DNA of 64,000 nt from Deinococcus ruber (GTDB lineage Bacteria > Deinococcota > Deinococci > Deinococcales > Deinococcaceae), in contig NZ_BMQL01000019.1 of the NCBI RefSeq assembly GCF_014648095.1, forward strand, positions 32,371 to 96,370, read 5' to 3'. The notes under the pieces were generated by a model. That model ran no database searches. It was not told where the DNA came from and was given only the letters and a program-made list of their open reading frames with translations. A program made the translations under genes and the position numbers. Position 1 is the first letter of the stretch; the number at the start of each line of letters is the position of its first letter. Shown here in pieces: positions 1-6,118 of the stretch.

Positions 1-19
1 GCCACTGGTCCAGGGTCAT
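1..19 (-). CDS. Start of a gene running off the left edge
   Basis: An ATG on the minus strand at position 19 overlaps the stop codon of the PadR-type gene in an ATGA arrangement, so a second gene of the same transcript probably starts here. Only six codons are visible (MTLDQW), which is too little to name it. Genes downstream of PadR regulators are often small membrane proteins or transporters that the regulator controls; that is family context, not something seen here. Confidence 0.35.
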
Positions 20-330
20 GCCTGACTCCCCAATACGGCCCCCACCGCGTGGATCTGCGTCTTCCAGTCTGTTCGCAAGCGGACCAGCTCCTTTTGCCCT
101 TTCTCTGTCAGGCGGTATTCCCGGCGGATGCGCCCGCCGACTTCCTGCTCGCTGCTCTGAATGAACTGACTGGCTTCTAAGGCGTGCAGCAGGGGATAGA
201 GCGTGCCTTCCTTGGCCGTCAACAGCCCTTCGCTGCGGGCCTTGATTGCCTGGGCAATGGCGTACCCGTGCTCTGGCTGGCGTTCCAGCACCGCCAGCAC
301 CAGCATGCGGAGTTGCTCCTGAGCTTTCAT
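16..330 (-). CDS. PadR-family transcriptional regulator
   Basis: A 104-residue winged-helix repressor. The N-terminal helix segment (LVLAVLERQPEHGYAIAQAI) and the wing region (TAKEGTLYPLLHALEASQFI, then GRIRREYRLTEKG) are the classic PadR pattern, and the length fits the short subfamily with a reduced C-terminal dimerisation helix. I chose the ATG at 330 because a GGGGG-type ribosome binding site lies just before it; an in-frame start ten codons upstream lacks one. The next gene overlaps its stop codon, so it probably regulates its own two-gene operon. It is likely a host gene flanking the prophage; ligand unknown. Confidence 0.88.
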   Translation of the reverse strand: MKAQEQLRMLVLAVLERQPEHGYAIAQAIKARSEGLLTAKEGTLYPLLHALEASQFIQSSEQEVGGRIRREYRLTEKGQKELVRLRTDWKTQIHAVGAVLGSQA

Positions 331-428
331 GCCCCCAGGATACCTCGAAGTGCGATGCAATGTCCTGGGAGGGATGCCTGCTGCTTAACGAGGCGGGTTC
401 TTACTGGACTTCAGGGATCAACGCGTCG

Positions 429-1070
429 TCATGCCTCCGCTCCCGGTGTCTGGGACTGCTGCAAAGTCACCGTGATGACGTCGATCGCAGCGCGGGCTGC
501 TCTCGCAATCGGCCAGCCTTCATAATCCTTACCCGAGTCGTACCGTTCAGCGTCCTCAAGAGCAGGGAACGCCGTTTCGTCTCCCGCTGTTGCCAACGCC
601 TCCGCTGCACTAAACCGCACATCCGGATCAGGATCCTGCAACAGGCTGTTACATAACAGGCGCGTCACGTCAGGACCTCGCCGTTGAGCCAACATCGAGC
701 AGGCTACCCAACGCCTCTCAGGTTGAGCGTCATGAAGTAGGTCAGCGAGAAGACCCAAGGTATCGTGGTGAGGCAACTGCACCATCGCCTCCAACGCTTG
801 ACCGCTCGACCAAGGATCATCGCTCTTCAAAAAAATGTCGTGTAGGAACGGGAAAATTTCATCATCGTCAAATGAATTGATGAAGCAGAGTGCTTCTTCC
901 CAATGCTGATTGAACTCCCGTTCAAGGAGTTCCAGGTCAGGAAATTCCAGATTGCTATGAAAAAGACCTGGGTCAAGCTGCATGTGCACTTTCAGCATCT
1001 CAAGGATACGGAGTCGACTCCTGTCGTCCAGAAGGTGCGTCCCGTCGGCGCGTCTTGGTTCATTGTCCAT
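429..1070 (-). CDS. HEAT-repeat domain protein
   Basis: About 213 residues of alpha-helical pairs. The second half has recognisable HEAT/PBS-lyase-type repeats (for example DPDPDVRFSAAEALATAGDE), suggesting a scaffold for protein-protein contact rather than an enzyme. The N-terminal half is acidic and less repetitive. The ATG at 1070 is preferred because GAGG sits five bases before it; a GTG at 1085 would overlap the recombinase stop. It lies directly downstream of the recombinase on the same strand, so the two may be co-transcribed. No partner can be inferred. Confidence 0.75.
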   Translation of the reverse strand: MDNEPRRADGTHLLDDRSRLRILEMLKVHMQLDPGLFHSNLEFPDLELLEREFNQHWEEALCFINSFDDDEIFPFLHDIFLKSDDPWSSGQALEAMVQLPHHDTLGLLADLLHDAQPERRWVACSMLAQRRGPDVTRLLCNSLLQDPDPDVRFSAAEALATAGDETAFPALEDAERYDSGKDYEGWPIARAARAAIDVITVTLQQSQTPGAEA

Positions 1071-1081
1071 GCCTTCCTTCC

Positions 1082-2050
1082 TCACCAGTCCCGAGTCACG
1101 CTCGGCTTTCCTTTCCGGGCGTACTCAACGTAAATCTCGGAAGACGTGATGTCGCGGTGCCTTAAATGGTCGCGTACTTCCAGCAAATCACGGGTTTCGA
1201 CATACACCCGCGTGCCAGCGCTATGGCGCAGGCCGTGCACGTGGCGGCGCTGATACTCCACGCCGACCTCGGCGCAGAGATTCGACAGGCTGACCTCAAC
1301 GGCCCGGCTGCTGCGAACGGACATCACCCGTTCGGGCAACTGCGGCGTCATCGCCACCCAGCTCTTCAACGCAGCCCTGAGCGTCGGACTGACTGGCACC
1401 GACTGCCGCTTGCCGCCCTTGCCGTCCACCATCAGGTACGGCACTTCCACGTCGAGGTGCAGATCGGCGCGGCGCAGGCTCAGCATCTCGCTCACCCGCA
1501 GGCCCGCGTGGGAACCCAGCAGAATCCACAACCGCTGTTGCGGATCGGCCTTGGCCAGCAGCCGCTTCAGATCGCTCTCGCTGTACGGCTTGCGCTTTTC
1601 TGTTCTCGGCACTGGATCCGACGCGGCCCGCACGTCGGTAAACGGGGCCGCCTCGGTCGCTCCGGCCCAGCGCAGGGCCGCGAAGACGCAGCGAGCGGCG
1701 GTCAGGCGGGACTGCACGGATTTGGGTGCGAGGGAACTGGCTTCCAGCTGGCGGACGAAGTGGAAGGGTTCGTTGGCCTTGGGGCGCAGCAGCGACATGC
1801 CGCTGGTTTCGCAGAATTTCAGCAGCACCGTGAGGCCCTGCTGGTAGTTGGCGAGGGTGTGGCGGCTGACGCGGCTGCCTCGGCCCCCGCGAGTGACCAG
1901 GTACGCCTCCACGATGGCCCACAGTTCGGCAGCGTCTCGTTCTTGCGCGGCTTTGACACTCCGGCGACGTAACTCAGCCGGGTCAAGAGCGGCCACCCGT
2001 TCGGCTCGGCTTTGGAGGTCGAGGTTGTAGACCATCAGCTCGTAACCCAT
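1082..2050 (-). CDS. Tyrosine recombinase / probable phage integrase
   Basis: A 322-residue XerC/phage-integrase-type recombinase that cuts and rejoins DNA through a tyrosine intermediate. An N-terminal SAM-like core-binding domain (about residues 40-145) is followed by the catalytic domain. The active-site set is complete: Arg185 in GLRVSEM, Lys211 or Lys214 in DGKGGK, His272 and Arg275 in HGLRHS, His298 in LRHRDI, and the nucleophile Tyr307 in SSEIY. It lies at the left edge of the phage genes and is divergent to them, as integrases often are. A TACCCT box sits exactly six bases before the ATG and no ribosome binding site is visible, so the message is probably leaderless. Being the cognate integrase is an inference; no att core was identified. 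Confidence 0.9.
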   Translation of the reverse strand: MGYELMVYNLDLQSRAERVAALDPAELRRRSVKAAQERDAAELWAIVEAYLVTRGGRGSRVSRHTLANYQQGLTVLLKFCETSGMSLLRPKANEPFHFVRQLEASSLAPKSVQSRLTAARCVFAALRWAGATEAAPFTDVRAASDPVPRTEKRKPYSESDLKRLLAKADPQQRLWILLGSHAGLRVSEMLSLRRADLHLDVEVPYLMVDGKGGKRQSVPVSPTLRAALKSWVAMTPQLPERVMSVRSSRAVEVSLSNLCAEVGVEYQRRHVHGLRHSAGTRVYVETRDLLEVRDHLRHRDITSSEIYVEYARKGKPSVTRDW

Positions 2051-2226
2051 GTAGGCAGGGTAGCAGGCGGGAAATGGACTGATGGCGAGAGATCAGGTTG
2101 TTTTGAATAGTGCTAACTATGCGACTCAATCTGATCCACACACCTTGTCCCAACTTCCACCCCCGTTCCCACCTCCAGCTTTCCACCCTGCCTACGCCCA
2201 AGCATGAGCTTGGCGAAAGGATTCCC
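2051..2226. promoter_or_regulatory. Divergent control region between integrase and early genes
   Basis: The 176 bases separate the leftward recombinase from the first rightward gene. An 11-bp sequence occurs twice in opposite orientation: GTAGGCAGGGT at 2051-2061, covering most of the predicted leaderless -10 region of the recombinase, and ACCCTGCCTAC at 2185-2195, upstream of the rightward start. This looks like a shared operator or recombinase arm site. I see no convincing -35/-10 pair for the rightward genes. The region may also contain attP or attL, but no core is recognisable. Confidence 0.45.
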
Positions 2227-2293
2227 ATGACCGTCACCTGTTCTCTACCGGACGACACGGCGCATTCCACCCTGGTCTTCGTTCAGAAGCTTC

Positions 2294-2605
2294 ATGGCCC
2301 CCCACCAACCGATCAGCGTATGCGACCTCACAGGCCTGCATGCGGACATCGAGCGCCTGCCGGATCTGCTGGTCATCTACGTCTCCGACACCTCAGTCGG
2401 GGTCGTCAGCCGGGGCACCTTCGATCTCTACACCGCCGAGCTGCAGCGCCCAGGTGACCGCTTCTACGGCATCGGCACCCTGTTGGATCTGGCAGGCCCG
2501 CTCGATCAGGACCGCCTCTACGACCTGCTGGCGCGGCAGCTCGGCAGCGAGGACAAGCTGCGCCGCACCGACGACCTCACAAGTGTCCGCAAGGAGGGCA
2601 GATGA
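2294..2605 (+). CDS. Hypothetical early phage protein (possible frameshifted start)
   Basis: Encodes 103 residues with a plausible folded middle part (LLVIYVSDTSVGVVSRGTF); no family recognised. The ATG at 2294 has no good ribosome binding site. A better start is ATG 2227, preceded by AAAGGA, in the neighbouring frame; that frame reads naturally until a run of six C at 2298-2303, after which only the 2294 frame looks coding. The true gene may therefore be 2227-2605 with a one-base change in the C run. Its stop overlaps the next start (ATGA). Confidence 0.6.
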   Translation: MAPHQPISVCDLTGLHADIERLPDLLVIYVSDTSVGVVSRGTFDLYTAELQRPGDRFYGIGTLLDLAGPLDQDRLYDLLARQLGSEDKLRRTDDLTSVRKEGR

Positions 2606-3105
2606 AACGCAGCTACGAAGTCACCCTTAACGGCGTGAAACACGAGATCGACCCCAAGACCAAAGACACGTTCACCACCCTCCACCTGGAATTGCCGGGC
2701 GAAGCCGACCTGCGTTTCCTCCATCAGGTCTTCCTGAGATTCAAGGAACCGCGACAGGGCCAGTCAGGGCACTTCCGCCTTCACATTGAAGATCTGGACG
2801 GCGACAAGCGCACCTTCGATCTGACCAGCGAGGGCACCAAGACCAAGGACTTTATGCTGCTGGCGGTGGTCAAGAAGAACTTCAACCCGCACGACGGCTT
2901 CGAGCAGTTCTTCGGCCGCATGTACTTTGAAGGCGACCCGCGTCCGGTGCTGCTGTTCGAGGCGGAACTGTTCCAACCAGACGCGCTGATTGAAGCGGTG
3001 GATACCCTGACCCAGAGCGTCAAGGGCTCGGACGTGACCGTCACGCTGGAGTACGGCGACAAGTCCGTCACGCTCGGCAAGAAAGACCGAAACCTCGACG
3101 CGTAA
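2602..3105 (+). CDS. Hypothetical early phage protein
   Basis: A 167-residue soluble protein, charged and with alternating beta-type segments, without a family I recognise. It has no signal peptide or membrane segment. It overlaps the preceding gene by four bases (ATGA), with AAGGAGGG upstream, so both are one translational unit. A 347-base palindrome-rich gap follows, so this pair is likely a separate transcript from the next operon. Phage origin is inferred from position and packing. Confidence 0.7.
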   Translation: MKRSYEVTLNGVKHEIDPKTKDTFTTLHLELPGEADLRFLHQVFLRFKEPRQGQSGHFRLHIEDLDGDKRTFDLTSEGTKTKDFMLLAVVKKNFNPHDGFEQFFGRMYFEGDPRPVLLFEAELFQPDALIEAVDTLTQSVKGSDVTVTLEYGDKSVTLGKKDRNLDA

Positions 3106-3452
3106 TTCCTCCCCGGCCCCAGCGTGCGCCACCTGTCGTCTCCCGGATCTCGCCGGACGCCCTCGAAGGGCAGAGATGGCCACCACACACCACCACCCGA
3201 GGAGGGCGAGCCATGCAGTGCCCTGCGGGCCGCCCTCACGCCAAAAACTTCTACTCAAATTTGAGTAGAAGCCCCTGAAGGGCGTCCCAGAGCCACTCGC
3301 GTTTGAAACGCGAGTATTCCAAAACTCTCCATACATCTGATGGCGGGGGGCCTGGCTTGAAACATCGAGATCTCGGTCTGACCTGATTTGCTCCCCCCGC
3401 CCCCGATTTCACTATTCCGGCACTCCGGTCAATACCGGAGGAAGGAGAAGGT
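3106..3452. promoter_or_regulatory. Palindrome-rich intergenic control region
   Basis: No gene is seen in these 347 bases, but it is unusually rich in perfect inverted repeats. There is a 24-bp palindrome at 3248-3271 (half-site CTTCTACTCAAA), a 21-bp one with a single central base at 3295-3315 (arm ACTCGCGTTT), a 10-bp palindrome at 3365-3374 and a hairpin at 3423-3440 (CTCCGGT, loop CAAT, ACCGGAG) ending at the ribosome binding site of the next gene. This looks like a set of operators with translational control of the antirepressor-like gene. Confidence 0.55.
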
Positions 3453-4202
3453 ATGTCCAAACTGGAAAAGAGCGCATTGCCGGATGTGACCAGCATCCGC
3501 CGGACAGACGACGGGAGACTGAGCGTCTTCGACGCCCTTCAGGTCATGGGAGCCACCAGCCCACGTTCCATGTGGAGCCGCCTGGTCGAGGCGTATCCAG
3601 AGGTTGTCTCAAAATGCGACAACCTCAAATTCCCCGGCGCAGGCCAGCGCCTGACACCCGTGACCGACCTAGTAGGGTGGCGGAGAATCCTGACGGTCCT
3701 TCCCGGCATGATGGGCCGCCAGTATCGGGCCGAGGCCAACGATCTGGTCGACCGTTATCTGGCAGGCGACGTAAAGCTTGCGGCGGAGCTGATCGACAAA
3801 CAGACCGACCCGGCGGCGGCGCGGTGGCTGATGCGGCGGGCCGAACACAAGCACTCCAGCATCCTGCTCAACAGCAGCCTCAAGCGGCACGGCGCGAGTC
3901 AGCGTGGTTACCGCTATGTCCACGACACCCTGAACGTCGCCGTGACCGGCATGCCTGCCCAGGAGATTCAGCTGCGGCGCGGCAACCCGGTCACGAAGGA
4001 CAACTTCACCGAGCAGGAGCTGGCCGCTCACGCCCTGATGCAGTTCGCGACGATCAACAGTCTGGATGACGTCAACGCGGTGGGCGATACCGACTGTGTC
4101 AGCGCCGTTGAAACCGTCACCAGCGATTTCCGCCCCTCACTGCGGAAGTATTTCGGCCCCCGCAAATACCCACAGGAAGGCCTGCTGCAGGCAGACGTAT
4201 GA
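3453..4202 (+). CDS. Antirepressor-like DNA-binding phage protein
   Basis: A 249-residue protein whose first half resembles the Bro-N/antirepressor-like family of phages and large DNA viruses: a short domain with FPGAGQRLTPVTDLVGWRRI followed by a helix ending LVDRYLAGDVKLAAELID. The C-terminal half (about 125-249) is of unknown function. Such proteins usually bind DNA or repressors and act in lysogeny control; this role is inferred. The start is fixed by a very purine-rich ribosome binding site (GGAGGAAGGAGAAGG), part of which can be closed in a hairpin. The stop overlaps the next gene's ATG. Confidence 0.65.
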   Translation: MSKLEKSALPDVTSIRRTDDGRLSVFDALQVMGATSPRSMWSRLVEAYPEVVSKCDNLKFPGAGQRLTPVTDLVGWRRILTVLPGMMGRQYRAEANDLVDRYLAGDVKLAAELIDKQTDPAAARWLMRRAEHKHSSILLNSSLKRHGASQRGYRYVHDTLNVAVTGMPAQEIQLRRGNPVTKDNFTEQELAAHALMQFATINSLDDVNAVGDTDCVSAVETVTSDFRPSLRKYFGPRKYPQEGLLQADV

Positions 4203-4873
4203 CCGCATCCCCCCAAGACCTGCTGAACACCGCCTGGGCCGCCTGCTGGGTCACTAGCGTGGGCGGATCGTTCGACGACGACACGGAACGCGAGGACATG
4301 GCCGCGCTGGCGCTGCGAATGCAACACGGGCTCGACCACCTGGACGCGCTGGATCCGGAGGAGAGCGAGACGGCGGTGCAGGCGTTGATGGCGGTCTTCC
4401 TGGAGCTTCAGGACGGCACCTCGTCCCCGGAGGGCCAACTGGCCGAGGCGCTGACGCCCGAGCGGGTCGCGTTGGCGTACACCACACTGATGGCCCGCCT
4501 GGAGCGCGAGGCCGACGCCCACTTCAGCGTGCTCGAAACCCTGCTGGCCAGCACCTGCTGGGAGTTGCACGAACTGAAACAGCCGCTGGCGCAAACAGAC
4601 AGCAACCGACAGGAATACGCCCGGCTGATCGCACTGCGCGATGACCTGGAGGCCGCGCTGCTCACCGGCAGTCGGATGCAGCTCTCCACCGCTCAGACCT
4701 GGCTGCTCGGTCAGCGCCTGCGCGAACAGGCCCAGATGTTGGCAGAGACGCCCGAGCTGCTGGACACCCTGATCATCATGCCCGACCAGAAAGCCGCCCT
4801 GTTGCCGAATCGCCTGCAAGCCGCCCAGGTGTATCTCCAGGCGCAGCCGTCGAGCGCGGTGGGGATCGCGTGA
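4199..4873 (+). CDS. Hypothetical helical phage protein
   Basis: Encodes 224 residues, acidic, leucine- and glutamate-rich and probably all alpha-helical, with coiled-coil tendency around residues 85-160. No motif, signal peptide or membrane segment. It starts inside the stop codon of the preceding gene (ATGA) and the following GTG overlaps its own stop, so three genes form one translationally coupled unit, probably for DNA transactions or lysogeny control. Function unknown. Confidence 0.7.
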   Translation: MTASPQDLLNTAWAACWVTSVGGSFDDDTEREDMAALALRMQHGLDHLDALDPEESETAVQALMAVFLELQDGTSSPEGQLAEALTPERVALAYTTLMARLEREADAHFSVLETLLASTCWELHELKQPLAQTDSNRQEYARLIALRDDLEAALLTGSRMQLSTAQTWLLGQRLREQAQMLAETPELLDTLIIMPDQKAALLPNRLQAAQVYLQAQPSSAVGIA

Positions 4874-5466
4874 CCGCCACCTTTCCACCCTGGCTCGACG
4901 ATCCCCCGGTGGCCGCGCACGTGTCGGTGCTGGCGCAGGTGCTCGCCCGGCTGACCGCGGAGACCAAGACCACGCACCAACCGTCGCGTCATGTCTTCCG
5001 GAAAGGCCTGATCGTCACTGCGTTCGTTCAGAATGGCGAGCTGCGGCTGGCCCTGACCCGCGACGGCAGCGAACCCAGCCTGACCGAAGGCGACATCGTG
5101 GCCCGCGAGGCAGGCTGGCGCGGCTACAGACACACCTGGAAGACAGGCAGCACTGGCACACGCGGCCTGGTACTCAGGCGCGAAGACACACCCCAGGCGC
5201 TCCCCAAGGGCGAGAAACTCGCCTACGGCCTGACGCCTGAGCAGCGGGCTGCCATCCTGGAGGTCTTCAAACAGACGCCCCGGCCACCCGGCACCATGAC
5301 ACCTGAGTACGCCGCGACCTTCTACGCCGCCCGCGAGGCGGGACTGAAGGCCATGAGCAACAACGCGCTGCTGGAAGAACTCGACTGGCTGTGGCGGCAC
5401 TGGGGGCCATGGATGGTGGACGCGTTCCGGTCATTAGAAAACGTGATGACTCCCCCGTTGTCCTGA
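4870..5466 (+). CDS. Hypothetical early phage protein
   Basis: A 198-residue soluble protein starting at a GTG that overlaps the preceding stop (GTGA). The middle has short beta-type stretches (ELRLALTRDGSEPSLTEGD), the end is tryptophan-rich (LDWLWRHWGPWMVDAF). No family recognised. It is the last gene before a structured 200-base leader, so it probably closes this transcript. Confidence 0.68.
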   Translation: MTATFPPWLDDPPVAAHVSVLAQVLARLTAETKTTHQPSRHVFRKGLIVTAFVQNGELRLALTRDGSEPSLTEGDIVAREAGWRGYRHTWKTGSTGTRGLVLRREDTPQALPKGEKLAYGLTPEQRAAILEVFKQTPRPPGTMTPEYAATFYAAREAGLKAMSNNALLEELDWLWRHWGPWMVDAFRSLENVMTPPLS

Positions 5467-5486
5467 TACACTGCTGACAACCCCGA

Positions 5487-5638
5487 GGCCGGATGTAGGC
5501 CAAAGGGCAGCGCCCCCGGACTGGGGAGTCAACAGGGGGCGCAACCAAGCGATGTTTTTTAAGCTTTTCCCACTCGGCAGTGGGAAGGCGTAAGCCTATG
5601 CACAGGATAGCCGTCCTGGGGCCTCTGGTCAACGACCA
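5487..5638 (+). ncRNA. Structured RNA leader upstream of HNH gene (candidate)
   Basis: In about 150 bases there are six stem-loops in a row: GGCC pairs at 5487-5501; an 8-bp stem GCGCCCCC/GGGGGCGC (5510-5517 with 5535-5542) enclosing GACT-GGGG-AGTC; a perfect 8-bp stem 5567-5586 with loop CGGC; AGGC-GTAA-GCCT at 5586-5597 with a GNRA-type loop; CAGGA/TCCTG at 5603-5618; and TGGTC/GACCA at 5626-5638. It ends 27 bases before the HNH start. A T6 run at 5555 could mean that the first stem is a terminator. Whether this is a riboregulator, a processed RNA or an intron remnant cannot be decided from one sequence. Confidence 0.45.
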
Positions 5639-5665
5639 CGCCCGAACCGGCTGAAGGACACTGTT

Positions 5666-6118
5666 GTGAGTATCAGCGCTACCAAGCGTCTCCGCATCCT
5701 GCAACGAGACGAATTCGCCTGCTTTTACTGCGGGCGCACACTGCACCTCAACTATCCTGTTGATCACCAGAACTTCACCCATCCAGATCTGATGGACTAC
5801 GCCGCCCTGGATCACCTCGACCCACAGCGCAGCGGAGGAAGCCACCACGACGATAACCTTGTGGCCTGCTGCCGAGCGTGTAACAGTTCCAAGGGCGGCA
5901 GAACACTGGAAGCCTACCGATTCAGCTTAGAGATGAAAAATCCAATCGTGCAGGCACGTGAAGCCCTCAAGTACGCCCGCAGCCTAGTGCAGCTTCCAAT
6001 GGATGCCGAACTGCTCGCTGCCGTAACCCTGCTGGAACAGCAGAACACGGGCATTATCTTCCCCGGCGAACAGAAGGCTGCACTGCGACTCCAGACCAAC
6101 GTCGGTGATGTCGCGTGA
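5666..6118 (+). CDS. HNH endonuclease
   Basis: A 150-residue HNH nuclease that cleaves DNA with one metal ion. The fold is complete: zinc pair Cys19-x2-Cys22, catalytic region Asp49-His50-Leu, Asn64, then Cys69-x2-Cys72 with Asn73 and Lys76. The C-terminal half is helical and unassigned. The start is a GTG preceded by AAGGA. Its position next to the replication initiator rather than the terminase argues for a homing-type or recombination role over a packaging role, but this is inference. Its stop overlaps the initiator start. Confidence 0.87.
   Translation: MSISATKRLRILQRDEFACFYCGRTLHLNYPVDHQNFTHPDLMDYAALDHLDPQRSGGSHHDDNLVACCRACNSSKGGRTLEAYRFSLEMKNPIVQAREALKYARSLVQLPMDAELLAAVTLLEQQNTGIIFPGEQKAALRLQTNVGDVA

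Noticed and set aside
5466..5665. Group I intron or HEARO RNA upstream of the HNH gene
   Set aside because: A TCAACGACC stretch recalls the intron core, but the pairing partner and a split exon are missing, and the HNH protein is much smaller than IsrB/TnpB-type nucleases. Kept only as an unclassified structured leader.
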